Of a stretch of DNA of 64,000 nt, positions 19,702-28,233 are shown one piece after another (within the stretch, counting starts at the first letter, position 1; each line of letters opens with the position of its first letter). The DNA comes from Cyanobacteria bacterium REEB446 (GTDB lineage Bacteria; Cyanobacteriota; Vampirovibrionia; LMEP-6097). The translations under genes were made by a program, and so were the position numbers. The notes under the pieces are model-generated. The model saw nothing but the letters and a program-made list of their open reading frames with translations. It made no database searches and was not told where the DNA came from. The stretch is taken from NCBI GenBank assembly GCA_018970325.1, contig JAGWWP010000006.1, positions 1 through 64,000 of the forward strand. The letters run 5' to 3'.

Positions 19702-20910
19702 ATGGCAACAAATCACTATTTCGAGCGTGAAATAGAAAAATTAGTAAAGAAATCCGCTCGTAGCTTCAGTGCCTTAGTTATTACTGGTGCTCGGCAGGTG
19801 GGGAAGTCTACTATGTTAAAGCAGTTATTTCCTAAACATAGTTATGTTTCACTAGATGAAATGGATACGAGATTGCGTGCGATTGAAGATCCACGTGGAT
19901 TTTTAATGAACTATAAACTGCCACTTATCATTGATGAAATTCAGGAAGCCCCATCTATACTAAGTTATATAAAAAAAATCATAGATGATAACCGAGATAA
20001 AACTGGTTTGTTTATCATTACTGGTTCCCAGCAGTTTTCTTTAATGGAGGGCGTACAGGAATCACTGGCTGGACGCTGTGCAGTATTAGACTTAAGTAGC
20101 TTTTCTATTTTTGAATTAGAGTCAAATATTCAAAAAGAAGAAAAAATTACAACTCAAAGAAAAACAGAAAAGCCCTGGAGTGCTTATATAGAAAGAGGCT
20201 CATATCCAGAGTTATGCTTAAAACCTAAGCTAGACAGGAAACTCTGGTATTCATCCTATTTAAGAACTTTCATAGACCGAGATATAAAATCTAATTTAAA
20301 CAAGAGTTATTTAAAGCATTTCGAACAGTTTACTTTTCTGTTACTCGCAAGATGCTCTCAGGAATTAAATTATGCGGATATTTCGAAAGATCTAGGTATA
20401 GATTTAAAAACCGTAAAAGCATGGATAGCTCTTCTGGAAAGATCACAGATTATATTTCTTTTAAATCCTTATCCGAAAAAAATTGAGAATAAACAAATCT
20501 CAAAAAAACCTAAATTATATTTTTACGATAGTGGTCTCATAGCTCATAGCCTTGGTTATCACACTCAAGAACAAATACAGACTGGGCCACTTGCTGGAGC
20601 TTTATTTGAAAACTTAATAATAAGTGAGCTGCAAAAAAGAAAATTAGCAAAAACAAGCAGCGAAAAATTTTATTTTTTCCGTGAAAAAAATGGACTTGAA
20701 ATAGATCTAATCATAGAAAAAGCAGAAAAATTAAATCTAATCGAAATTAAATCTAGTCAAACCCCCACACTAAGCTCAGCCAAGAACTTGCTGAAATTTA
20801 AAGAATTAGTCCCTAATGTTAAAGAGACTTATTTAGTCTCAGCATATTCAGAAGAATTTAGCAGCCAATGCATAAAATTTAGATTTTTCAAAAATTTCCT
20901 AAAAGACTAA
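19702..20910 (+). CDS. AAA ATPase with DUF4143 domain (ATPase 1)
   Basis: The 402-residue protein has Walker A at VITGARQVGKST (residues 27-38), Walker B at KLPLIIDEIQEAP, and sensor GLFIITGSQQFSLM followed by SLAGRCAVLDL. A central winged-helix-like region (YADISKDLGIDLKTVKAWIALLE) and a C-terminal DUF4143 part follow, with the PD-(D/E)xK-nuclease-like LEIDLIIEKAEKLNLIEIKSS. The family is widespread, but its cellular role is poorly known. It stands alone downstream of the pcrA terminator behind a perfect palindrome, with a start-proximal promoter. Two paralogues lie at 42620 and 43891. They share layout but not close sequence. Confidence 0.9.
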   Translation: MATNHYFEREIEKLVKKSARSFSALVITGARQVGKSTMLKQLFPKHSYVSLDEMDTRLRAIEDPRGFLMNYKLPLIIDEIQEAPSILSYIKKIIDDNRDKTGLFIITGSQQFSLMEGVQESLAGRCAVLDLSSFSIFELESNIQKEEKITTQRKTEKPWSAYIERGSYPELCLKPKLDRKLWYSSYLRTFIDRDIKSNLNKSYLKHFEQFTFLLLARCSQELNYADISKDLGIDLKTVKAWIALLERSQIIFLLNPYPKKIENKQISKKPKLYFYDSGLIAHSLGYHTQEQIQTGPLAGALFENLIISELQKRKLAKTSSEKFYFFREKNGLEIDLIIEKAEKLNLIEIKSSQTPTLSSAKNLLKFKELVPNVKETYLVSAYSEEFSSQCIKFRFFKNFLKD

Positions 20911-21029
20911 ATTGAAGTCATTAACCAGTAAATTAATTTACCTATAAAAACTTTCAAGATAAGACTTTGTATATGTGTGTGAAGTATGAAACGAATTAAT
21001 TCTATTCCAGACAAAGAAGAGGGATTAAT

Positions 21030-21224
21030 ATGGGCATTGATATAGAAATATTCCAAGAACATGCAAGGAAAAATCTTTTTATGATTCAGCAAGACAGCTA
21101 TTACAGAAATCTTCATCAATTTTTCAACTGGCTAAGTAATACCAGATGGGGATTCAAAAAATCACCTTTTAATGAAGCTTTAAAAACTAGAGTTGCATTA
21201 AACCTACAAAAAAAGTCAAACTAA
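21030..21224 (+). CDS. Small hypothetical protein (64 aa)
   Basis: The frame starts ATGGGCATTGATATAG with GAGGG six bases upstream. The product is aromatic- and Arg/Lys-rich (NLHQFFNWLSNTRWGFKKSP) without a membrane segment. Its last 38 bases overlap the 3' end of mraY on the other strand. A 19-codon frame starting at 20986 overlaps its start and could couple translation. No family is recognised. The good ribosome binding site supports it, while the overlap and size argue for caution. Confidence 0.42.
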   Translation: MGIDIEIFQEHARKNLFMIQQDSYYRNLHQFFNWLSNTRWGFKKSPFNEALKTRVALNLQKKSN

Positions 21225-22194
21225 CTATAATCTGAACTACAAAGAAGCCCCAAACCACTTGATTCTCTGTAAAGCCACTGAGTTCGAAATGATGATGCAA
21301 GGGTGACATCCTGAATAATCTCTTCCCTTCACCATAAAGCTTTTTAGTGATTTTAAAATAGCTAACCTGTAAAACTACAGAAACAGCTTCCAAGACTGGT
21401 ATTAAAGTAAAAACTAACAAAAACCACTCTAGGTCTTTCAAGTAAGCCATCACCCCAATTATGGTTCCAAGAGCTAGACTACCACTGTCTCCCATAAAGA
21501 CTTTGGCTGGCTTAAGATTGAAAACTAAAAAACCTATCAAAACAGCTACTATAGTCAAAGATAAAGGGAAAAAAGTCCAATCCCCCCTCATTAACATAAA
21601 TGCCTGAAAAGCCACTACTCCAGCTATCATTTGTAAGCTAGCAAGACCATCTAATCCATCAGTTAAGTTAAAAGCATTAGAGCCCCCAGCGATAATAATA
21701 AAAGCCCAGATCACCGCAAGTAGAGTAAAAGCCTTTCCTGAAAAGAATAGTACCGCAGTGGAAATCACAAACTGTAAAAGCAACTTCTGCTTAGAACTTA
21801 AGCCTTTATAGTTAGATTGAAAAATTTTTAAAGCATCATCAGCTAAGCCTAAAATAAAACCAGCCACAAAAGACAAGATAGCAATTAGAATCTGCTTCTT
21901 TTCGCCCGCCAAAAACTCTTCAGCACTAACACATTTGCCTAAAGGTATATTAGGGCAGATATTATGCGTAAAATAGTAGTAAACCATAGCTATTAAAAAA
22001 GGAATTACAAAAATCCAGGAACCCATAGTGGGCGTTCCAAGTTTTTGAGCAATATGACTTTGAGGACCTAATTCCCTAAAGGCTTGTATCGATTTTAAAT
22101 GTTTCAGGGTTTTAATTACTGGATAACCCAGTCCTAATGCCACTAAAAAAGGTAAAAGCAGATAAATTATAAGTTCTTGTTGTAATTGAGACAT
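21187..22194 (-). CDS. mraY: Phospho-N-acetylmuramoyl-pentapeptide transferase MraY
   Basis: MraY makes lipid I by moving phospho-MurNAc-pentapeptide to undecaprenyl phosphate in the inner membrane. The 335-residue polytopic protein carries QKLGTPTMGS near residue 52, the catalytic loop with paired Asp residues downstream (LADDALK), SNAFNLTDGLDGLAS, the metal-binding FMGDSGSLALG, and the histidine loop PLHHHFELSGF near the C-terminus. Around ten hydrophobic segments are visible. It is separated from other mur genes here, so the usual dcw cluster is broken. yggT lies 49 bases upstream on the same strand, suggesting co-transcription. Confidence 0.96.
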   Translation of the reverse strand: MSQLQQELIIYLLLPFLVALGLGYPVIKTLKHLKSIQAFRELGPQSHIAQKLGTPTMGSWIFVIPFLIAMVYYYFTHNICPNIPLGKCVSAEEFLAGEKKQILIAILSFVAGFILGLADDALKIFQSNYKGLSSKQKLLLQFVISTAVLFFSGKAFTLLAVIWAFIIIAGGSNAFNLTDGLDGLASLQMIAGVVAFQAFMLMRGDWTFFPLSLTIVAVLIGFLVFNLKPAKVFMGDSGSLALGTIIGVMAYLKDLEWFLLVFTLIPVLEAVSVVLQVSYFKITKKLYGEGKRLFRMSPLHHHFELSGFTENQVVWGFFVVQIIVSLTFFVGLMQL

Positions 22195-22243
22195 AAGATG
22201 CTTTTGAATTAAATTAAGTACCGAGACCTGAAACTAAAATACT

Positions 22244-22522
22244 CTACAGTACCTGAGCTGCAAAAATCTGGGGTATTTTAGCTAAAACAGCTTGAACGAT
22301 ACCAAGAACAAGAAAAGCCACGATAATAGAAAAATCAAAGCCTCCAAGCGGTGGAATTAGTCCTCTAAAAACCTTTGCATACGGCTCTACAGCACTATCT
22401 AAGAATTGATAAATTTTAGTTGATTGAAATCGAGGGAACCAAGAACCTATAACCCAGCCTAAAAGCATGTAGCTATAAATTTCTATCATTTGAATTAATA
22501 AGGTCACTAATTTTGGCAGCAT
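22244..22522 (-). CDS. YggT-family membrane protein
   Basis: The 92-residue protein has two hydrophobic segments (IQMIEIYSYMLLGWVIGSWF and FSIIVAFLVLGIVQAVL) separated by the family text LDSAVEPYAKVFRGLIPPLGGFDFS, which closely follows the YggT/Ycf19 pattern (P(Y/L)L-xxFRxxIPPxGGxDxS). YggT proteins sit in the inner membrane and are linked to osmotic protection and cell shape or plastid division. The precise function is unknown. It lies between rsh (divergent, 30 bases apart) and mraY (same strand). Confidence 0.88.
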   Translation of the reverse strand: MLPKLVTLLIQMIEIYSYMLLGWVIGSWFPRFQSTKIYQFLDSAVEPYAKVFRGLIPPLGGFDFSIIVAFLVLGIVQAVLAKIPQIFAAQVL

Positions 22523-22530
22523 TATATTAA

Positions 22531-22536
22531 TATAAT
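22531..22536 (+). promoter_or_regulatory. Predicted -10 box of rsh
   Basis: A perfect TATAAT lies 16 bases before the GTG start of rsh in the short intergenic space shared with yggT. A closer TAGAAT at 22544 is an alternative. No ribosome binding site precedes the GTG. Confidence 0.45.
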
Positions 22537-22552
22537 ATTAGATTAGAATTTT

Positions 22553-24739
22553 GTGCTTGCAGAAGAAGTAAAACCTCAATTAATTGAAGAGCTAACACAT
22601 GCGCTTCATAAAAAGAAAAGACCTCAGCCCGAGGTCGATTTTATATTAAAAGCTTTTGAATTTGCTTACCAGAAGCATCTCAACCAAGTAAGGCGGAGTG
22701 GTGATCCATATATCACCCACCCAGTAGCGGTTGCTAAGACCCTCATTGAACTAAATTGCGATAAAGAAGCTATTTGCGGTTGCCTGCTTCATGATGTCAT
22801 AGAAGATACTAGAGCTAGCGTAGATGATTTAAAAGAACTTTTTGGAACTACCGTCGCGGAGATTGTAGACGGGGTCACTAAATTAAATAAATTAAATTTC
22901 AAGTCTACTGAAGACGCACAGGCTAATAATTTCAGAAAAATGCTTTTAGCCATAGCGAAAGATGTTCGAGTAGTTTTAGTAAAATTAGCTGACAGATTGC
23001 ATAACATGCAAACTTTACATTTCCTAAGGCCAGACAAACAGCAACGCATAGCAAGTGAGACCTTAGATGTATTCGCCCCACTAGCTAATCGCTTCGGTCT
23101 TAGAAATATACAGATGGAGCTTGAGGATTTATGTCTTAAGTTTTTACATCCGAAGGCCTACTCACTGATTAAAGATCTCGTTAAAAGTAAAAAGCTTGAT
23201 AGAGAAGCCCAAGTCCAAAAATTAAAAGTAGTAATTAAACAGATACTTGATAATAACGGCATTGAAGCTGATATTCAGGGCAGGGCCAAACATTTTTACA
23301 GCATCTACATTAAGCTATGCCAAAAAGGCACAGATCTCAATTCTAATGATGAAGTGGTGGAAATACCTATATATGACCTACTTGGCATCAGGATTCTTGT
23401 AAATAATGTCAAAGACTGTTACGCAGCATTAGGTGTTATTCATGAAACATTTAGACCTATGCCTGGTAGATTCAAAGACTATGTCGCCCTCCCTAAAAGC
23501 AATCTCTACCAATCACTGCATACTACTGTAATTATTCCTTGGGATCAAAAACCACTGGAAGTACAGATTCGCAGCTATCAAATGCATGATGTTGCTGAAA
23601 ACGGTATCGCCGCACACTGGAATTATAAAGATGAAGAAGGCGTTAGCCAAGCTAATCCCAAAGAAGCAGAAGAATTAAAATGGCTTAAACAGTTAGTTTC
23701 ATGGCACACCGATGTCAGTGAAGCTAAAGAATATTTTTCTGGAGTTAAGAACGATGTTCTAGGACAGGAGGTCTATATACTTACACCCAAAGGTGATGTC
23801 ATCGTCTTGCCTGTAGACTCCACTCCTATAGACTTTGCTTATAAAATTCACACTCGCATCGGTGATACCTGTACTGGTGCAATAGTAAATGAGAAGATGG
23901 TTTCCATAAACTATAAACTCCAGAATGGTGACATGGTGGAGATTATTACTAACAAAAACGGTCATCCTAATCTTTCATGGCTTAACTTTATAAAAACTCA
24001 CCAAGCAAAATATCGTATTAAGTCTTGGTATAAGAAACAGAATAAAGATAGACATAATACTCTTGGCGAACAACTATTCACTGAACATTTCGGGAAAGCT
24101 GATGCTGAAAGAATTTTAAAATCAGACGAACTTTTAAAAATAGCTCATAAACTGAACTATAAGAATATAGAAGATTTACTATCAGCCATCGGCTCTGGTG
24201 ATCAAAGCATTACACAGATAGAAACTAAACTTCAAAGCAAAAAACTTGAAACAGTAGATCACCAAATCGAAAAATTCAAAACAAGAAAAGCTCCAGCTCA
24301 AGGTGAAGGTGCTGATATACCTGAATTGGACGGACTCTTATACACTATCGCAAAATGCTGCATGCCCATTCCTGGTGAAACTGTCATAGGAACTATCTCT
24401 AAAGGCAAGGGGATAACCATTCACCGTGCTGACTGCTATAACGTCAAACAAGCTGAACAAGAAAGAGTCATGCATATTAACTGGACTAATCGTGAAGTCA
24501 GGACTTACCCAGCTCGATTAAATATTGAAGTAGTCGATAGAATCGGTGTAGTGAAAGACATACTCACACTTATCGCCGACGAAGGTATTAACATTAAAGA
24601 CTTTAAAGTCACGGAAAGACCTACCACTACGACTGCTTTATTAAAAGTCACGATAGATGTTAATGGTCAAGAACATCTCAGAAAATTAAGCCAAAAAATT
24701 TATAATATCAGTGATGTTCTGCAAGTAGAAAGGTCTTAA
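22553..24739 (+). CDS. rsh: Bifunctional (p)ppGpp synthase/hydrolase
   Basis: The 728-residue RelA/SpoT homologue controls the stringent response. The HD hydrolase domain is intact (RSGDPYITHPVAVA, and GCLLHDVIEDT with the His-Asp pair). The synthetase domain follows (DLLGIRILVNNVKDCYAALG, then RFKDYVALPKSNLYQSLHTTV), with the IAAHWNYKDE end. Next come a TGS domain (EVYILTPKGDVIVLPVDST...FAYKIHTRIG), a zinc-finger-like CCMPIPGE region and a C-terminal ACT domain (EVVDRIGVVKDILTLIADEG). Because both catalytic domains look complete, I call it bifunctional. It starts at GTG 22553 and stands alone, with rph 76 bases later. Confidence 0.95.
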   Translation: MLAEEVKPQLIEELTHALHKKKRPQPEVDFILKAFEFAYQKHLNQVRRSGDPYITHPVAVAKTLIELNCDKEAICGCLLHDVIEDTRASVDDLKELFGTTVAEIVDGVTKLNKLNFKSTEDAQANNFRKMLLAIAKDVRVVLVKLADRLHNMQTLHFLRPDKQQRIASETLDVFAPLANRFGLRNIQMELEDLCLKFLHPKAYSLIKDLVKSKKLDREAQVQKLKVVIKQILDNNGIEADIQGRAKHFYSIYIKLCQKGTDLNSNDEVVEIPIYDLLGIRILVNNVKDCYAALGVIHETFRPMPGRFKDYVALPKSNLYQSLHTTVIIPWDQKPLEVQIRSYQMHDVAENGIAAHWNYKDEEGVSQANPKEAEELKWLKQLVSWHTDVSEAKEYFSGVKNDVLGQEVYILTPKGDVIVLPVDSTPIDFAYKIHTRIGDTCTGAIVNEKMVSINYKLQNGDMVEIITNKNGHPNLSWLNFIKTHQAKYRIKSWYKKQNKDRHNTLGEQLFTEHFGKADAERILKSDELLKIAHKLNYKNIEDLLSAIGSGDQSITQIETKLQSKKLETVDHQIEKFKTRKAPAQGEGADIPELDGLLYTIAKCCMPIPGETVIGTISKGKGITIHRADCYNVKQAEQERVMHINWTNREVRTYPARLNIEVVDRIGVVKDILTLIADEGINIKDFKVTERPTTTTALLKVTIDVNGQEHLRKLSQKIYNISDVLQVERS

Positions 24740-24746
24740 GGGCTAT

Positions 24747-24800
24747 GAAAATGCAGAAACTTAAAATGGTTTTTGGTATTAGAATTTACGAGCAGTACCC
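24747..24800 (-). repeat. Dispersed repeat, copy F (degenerate)
   Basis: In the rsh-rph gap, GAAAATGCAGAAA (24747-24759) and GAATTTACGAGCAGTACCC (24782-24800) resemble the two halves of the dispersed repeat, split by about 22 unrelated bases. Read on the minus strand they correspond to GGGACTGCTCGCGAACTC and the core. This is the weakest copy. Confidence 0.35.
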
Positions 24801-24815
24801 TAATGCTAATATGAA

Positions 24816-25562
24816 ATGGATATGAATTTAAGAAACGATGGTAGAAAATCAGGAGAGCTAAGACCTGTAAGCTTTCAAAGACATTTTATAAAAAACTCCG
24901 CAGGCTCAGTCCTTGTAAGCTGTGGTGATACCAAGGTTATAGTTACTGCGAATTTTGAGAATAAAGTTCCACCATTTTTAAATAAAGAAACTGACGGATG
25001 GCTCACGGCTGAATACAGTATGCTACCTGGTTCTTGTAATACTAGAGTTAAAAGAGATAAAGCGAATAACTCTGGCAGGACTCAAGAGATCTCTCGTCTT
25101 ATAGGCAGAGCCTTACGTGTGATGGTAGATATGAAAAGCTTCCCTGGATACACCATCAATGTAGATGCAGATGTAATCCAAGCGGACGGCGGTACCAGAA
25201 CAGCCAGCATAACTGGCGCTTATATCGCAGTCTATGATTGCCTTATGAAAATGAAAAGAGAAACTAATTTATTTCCAAATAAGCTTCCTATTCTTAATCA
25301 AGTAGCAGCGGTATCAGTCGGGCTTCGCAATAATCAAATCCTGTTGGATTTAAATTATGAGGAGGATAGTACAGCTCAAGCAGATGCAAACTTCGTGTTT
25401 ACAAGTGCCTTTGAGGTTGTCGAGATTCAAGGTACAGCAGAACAAAATCCATTTAAGACTGAACAATTTTTACAAATGATGAATTTTGCTCAAGAAGGAA
25501 TAAGAACACTATGTGAACTACAGAATCTCTCGCTTGAACTGCACTTAACAGCTACAAAGTAA
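24816..25562 (+). CDS. rph: Ribonuclease PH
   Basis: RNase PH trims the 3' ends of tRNA precursors with phosphate as co-substrate. The protein begins with MNLRNDGRKSGELRPVSFQ (family MRxDGRxxdxLRP) and continues with GSVLVSCGDTKVIVTA, EYSMLPGSCNTR and GRTQEISRLIGRALR. The catalytic part is INVDADVIQADGGTRTASITGAYIA. Its length of 248 residues is normal. Two in-frame ATGs exist, at 24816 and 24822. The second matches the family start better and lies nine bases after a TAATAT box. It is a single gene between rsh and thiN. Confidence 0.96.
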   Translation: MDMNLRNDGRKSGELRPVSFQRHFIKNSAGSVLVSCGDTKVIVTANFENKVPPFLNKETDGWLTAEYSMLPGSCNTRVKRDKANNSGRTQEISRLIGRALRVMVDMKSFPGYTINVDADVIQADGGTRTASITGAYIAVYDCLMKMKRETNLFPNKLPILNQVAAVSVGLRNNQILLDLNYEEDSTAQADANFVFTSAFEVVEIQGTAEQNPFKTEQFLQMMNFAQEGIRTLCELQNLSLELHLTATK

Positions 25563-25681
25563 CTGTCCTTCGCTAAAACTAGCCTCCTAAAATACGCCCT
25601 CCTTTCGTTTAACACACAAAGATAATTAATCAAATAAAGATTAAGAACGGATTAAAGCTTAGCTAAGATAAAAAAGATCTA

Positions 25682-26455
25682 ATGAAAGAAAGATTCCTTA
25701 TCATCACAAATGGCAAAATCCAGTCTCCCACTGCTTTACAGTCTTCTTTTCGCAAATTTACAAATTTCAATCTTGATAACAAAAGCTTTACTATTATCTG
25801 CGCAGATGGCGGCATTCACAATGCAACACAATTATCATTACAAGCTGATTATTTAATTGGTGACTTTGATTCTATTGATGAAAAGCTACTTAAAGAAATA
25901 AAAAAAGACCGCAGCGTACTCAACGCCGAAATTAAAGATTGCGAGCAGTCCCCTGAGATAATCTACGACTCTGATCAAAGCAAGACAGATACTAGGCTTG
26001 CTATAGAGTTAGCACTAAAGTTAGCTGCTGAAGATATATATATTATTACTGCAACGGGTGGACGCATGGATCACTGCCTCTCTAACATACTAGAATTGAA
26101 GTTCATTAACGATAAAGCCTCAGTCAGCCTCATAGACGAGTATTCAGAGATTAAGTACAGTACTAAATCCCTTGAGCTTCGCGGCAAGATTGGTGAAACC
26201 CTGTCTATCATTCCCTTAAGTGATATTAAAGAGCTTAGCTATGAAGGCTTAAAATATCCATTAGATAAAGCCGATATTAGGGCAGGTACTTCACTAATTT
26301 GTAATAAATTTTCAGAGAATCAAGCTAGAATTAGCTTTAAGAGCGGAGAGATATTAATTATCAGAGCTCATGACGCGGGCGAAAACGTAGAAATTGGAGT
26401 TCGCGAGGCAGGCGAAAACGCAGAAATTGGAGTTCGCGAGCAGTGCAATGATTGA
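25682..26455 (+). CDS. thiN: Thiamine pyrophosphokinase with repeat-derived inserts
   Basis: ThiN adds pyrophosphate from ATP to thiamine. Family marks are IICADGGIHNA, LIGDFDSID, the DSDQSKTDTRLAIELAL stretch and ATGGRMDHCLSNI, followed by the C-terminal beta domain (GETLSIIPLSD). At 257 residues it is about 35-40 longer than usual. Part of the excess is a block around residues 80-92 (LNAEIKDCEQSPE). The rest is a C-terminal tail with an 11-residue unit twice (AGENVEIGVRE, AGENAEIGVRE). Both are encoded by copies of the dispersed repeat. The core enzyme motifs are undisturbed. The gene overlaps the symporter start by eight bases. Confidence 0.88.
   Translation: MKERFLIITNGKIQSPTALQSSFRKFTNFNLDNKSFTIICADGGIHNATQLSLQADYLIGDFDSIDEKLLKEIKKDRSVLNAEIKDCEQSPEIIYDSDQSKTDTRLAIELALKLAAEDIYIITATGGRMDHCLSNILELKFINDKASVSLIDEYSEIKYSTKSLELRGKIGETLSIIPLSDIKELSYEGLKYPLDKADIRAGTSLICNKFSENQARISFKSGEILIIRAHDAGENVEIGVREAGENAEIGVREQCND
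25918..25956 (-). repeat. Dispersed repeat, copy E, inside thiN
   Basis: Read on the minus strand this segment is GGGGACTGCTCGCAATCTTT followed by AATTTCGGCGTTGAG, a diverged match to the repeat's left arm and core. It is in frame within thiN and encodes LNAEIKDCEQSP between the GDFDSID and DQSKTDT motifs, where related proteins have a shorter loop. Confidence 0.55.
26375..26446 (-). repeat. Dispersed repeat, copy C, tandem pair at thiN 3' end
   Basis: Two adjacent 33-bp units (26375-26407 and 26408-26440) differ at two positions. Each contains the reverse complement of the repeat core. Since 33 is a multiple of three, the pair is read in frame as a doubled 11-residue motif at the thiN C-terminus. 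The symporter ATG lies right after the pair. Confidence 0.85.
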
Positions 26456-27920
26456 TCAAATAGACTACTGGATTATAGCTTCTTACATCGCCCTAGTGAT
26501 GTTTATCGGAATTTTTAATTCAAGAGATGAAAAGAAAAGCTTAGAAAATTTTTTTCTAGCAAGTAGGAAGTTAACGATTCCCGTTCTAGTAGCTAGTTTA
26601 ACGACTACTTGGTATGGAAACATACTCGGATCTAGCGAAATGGCTTTTAAAAATGGCTTCGGCTATTTTCTTACTCAAGGAATATTCTGGTATGCGGCAG
26701 CTTTTATCTTCCTAATCTTTCTAGCTCCTAAATTAAGCAGACTCAGCCTCTACACTCTCCCTGAGTTAATCGCGAAAAGATTCGATGACAGAGCTGGTGT
26801 AGTAGCGGGATTTATAAATCTCATTATGCTAAATATAGCTCCCTACTTACTTTCTCTAGGTTTAATTATCAGCTACATTTTCCACATAGATAAAACCACA
26901 GCGATACTTATAGGCGCTGCCATCCCACTTATCTACACCATCAGAGGCAGCTTTCAGACTGTAATTCTAACGGACGTGGTGCAGTTCGTTTTAATGTTTC
27001 TTGGTCCAGCAGTTTTACTGAGGTTCGTCTTCGATCAGCATGGTGGCATAGATTTTCTTCAATCCAAATTAGACCCGAGTTTATTTAAACTCAGTGGTTA
27101 TATGAGTTTTAACGAGATTATCAGCTGGGGCATAATCGCTCTCTGGACTTTAGTCGACCCGAATTTTTACCAAAGATCTTTTGCCGCTAAGACACAGAAA
27201 AGCTTACAGTGGAGTATTTTTCTTTCTATTATCTGCTGGATTGTATTTGACATAATGATTACGGCACTAGGATTGTACGCTAGAGCCTTAGACCCAAGTA
27301 CAGACCCGAGCTTTTCTATATTAGCTCTCGCCCAAAGTCATCTAGGTAAAGGCTTTTTAGGCTTATTTATAGTAGCCTTTACTTCTATAATCATGTCCAC
27401 TATAGATTCACTAAGCTTCACTAGCGGCATGACGTTCTCTTTAGATATAGTTGGACGTATTAAAAACTCTTTTAAATCTCGTGCCATACAGCTTAGAAAA
27501 GATGCGCCTAAATTAAGCCTTACCGTAAAAAGCTCTACCCTAGATAGACCAAGAGAAGAAACTATTTTTTACACTCGCCTCGGAGTCTTTTTATTTACTA
27601 CTATCGGTACAGTGATTGCGATCTATTCAGAATCTATTATTGGTCTGATTTATACCATGGGTTCGCTTGGTGTGGCGAGTTTACTAATTCCTTGTCTAGT
27701 AGCACTGTTCATTAAAAGAACTGTATATCACTCGCGCAATGTAGCTTTCTATTCAATGCTTAGTTCCTTTGCTGCTTCCCTTGCTTGGATTAGCTTTAAT
27801 AAAATATTTTTAGATATAGATACTTATCTATTTGATATACAGCCGATTTTTATCGGCTTAGGAGTTTCTATGCTTTGTTTTGTGATTGATGGGATCAGGA
27901 TTATTAAAGAGAAGTTTTAA
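26448..27920 (+). CDS. Sodium:solute symporter (SSS family)
   Basis: The 490-residue polytopic membrane protein resembles the SSS (PutP/SglT) transporters: an N-terminal IIASYIALVMFIGIF segment, NFFLASRKLTIPVLVASLTTTWYG with the family Gly/Ser turns, YTLPELIAKRFDD, and IYTIRGSFQTVILTDVVQFVLM, which fits the conserved (Y)T-x-GG-x-xAV-xxTDxxQ motif. About 13 hydrophobic segments are visible. The solute is unknown. Upstream TTG codons exist inside the repeat (26394), but the ATG at 26448 starts the expected first helix. It overlaps the thiN stop by eight bases, so translation is probably coupled, although a vitamin role is not implied by that alone. Confidence 0.88.
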   Translation: MIDQIDYWIIASYIALVMFIGIFNSRDEKKSLENFFLASRKLTIPVLVASLTTTWYGNILGSSEMAFKNGFGYFLTQGIFWYAAAFIFLIFLAPKLSRLSLYTLPELIAKRFDDRAGVVAGFINLIMLNIAPYLLSLGLIISYIFHIDKTTAILIGAAIPLIYTIRGSFQTVILTDVVQFVLMFLGPAVLLRFVFDQHGGIDFLQSKLDPSLFKLSGYMSFNEIISWGIIALWTLVDPNFYQRSFAAKTQKSLQWSIFLSIICWIVFDIMITALGLYARALDPSTDPSFSILALAQSHLGKGFLGLFIVAFTSIIMSTIDSLSFTSGMTFSLDIVGRIKNSFKSRAIQLRKDAPKLSLTVKSSTLDRPREETIFYTRLGVFLFTTIGTVIAIYSESIIGLIYTMGSLGVASLLIPCLVALFIKRTVYHSRNVAFYSMLSSFAASLAWISFNKIFLDIDTYLFDIQPIFIGLGVSMLCFVIDGIRIIKEKF

Positions 27921-28087
27921 AGTAACGGACTATCCCAGAGGTTTTGCAGAAAAGATTTATTCGGATCGAGCAGCTTGTAACGCTTTGCGCGAAGATAGAA
28001 AATAAAAAATAAGCTAAATACCATCAGCGAGACTGTACCTAATGTAAGAGAAATCAATAACATAGCATGATTAAAATCTTCGGTCAT
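27917..28087 (-). CDS. Small single-pass membrane protein (cassette 1, gene C)
   Basis: A 56-residue frame starts with ATG inside the ATGA overlap with the preceding gene's stop (28084-28087). One hydrophobic segment (AMLLISLTLGTVSLMVFSLFFIFYL) is followed by RAKRYK, a positive-inside anchor, and a tail LLDPNKSFLQNLWDSPLL. The tail resembles the end of the 62-residue protein at 29878 ([17 protein letters not shown]). The chain of four-base overlaps strongly suggests it is translated with the two genes before it. It ends three bases into the stop region of the convergent symporter gene. Function unknown. Confidence 0.62.
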   Translation of the reverse strand: MTEDFNHAMLLISLTLGTVSLMVFSLFFIFYLRAKRYKLLDPNKSFLQNLWDSPLL

Positions 28088-28233
28088 ATATTACTCTTTA
28101 ACTCTTGCTTTGCTTTAAGACGCTTCTCAAGATCCAAGAGTGTCTTATCAAGCATAAACATCAAGGCTCCAGCCAAAAGAGATAAAGTAACAAATATAAT
28201 CAAAGAAATCTGAAAAGGTGTAAGAACAATCAT
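28084..28233 (-). CDS. Small single-pass membrane protein (cassette 1, gene B)
   Basis: A 49-residue frame starts in an ATGA overlap with the 68-residue gene and ends in an ATGA overlap with the 56-residue gene. The sequence has one hydrophobic helix (FQISLIIFVTLSLLAGALMF) and a charged amphipathic tail (LDKTLLDLEKRLKAKQELK) that could form a coiled coil in the cytosol. No relative is recognised. Both overlaps and the same layout of a helix with a short tail argue that it is real. Confidence 0.62.
   Translation of the reverse strand: MIVLTPFQISLIIFVTLSLLAGALMFMLDKTLLDLEKRLKAKQELKSNI

Noticed and set aside
20907-21119. 70-codon minus-strand frame after ATPase 1
   Set aside because: It lies opposite the 64-codon frame with the better ribosome binding site, and has an AT-driven hydrophobic sequence.
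26394-26447. Longer N-terminus for the symporter starting at a TTG
   Set aside because: The extra residues are encoded by the tandem repeat, and the ATG at 26448 fits the family start.
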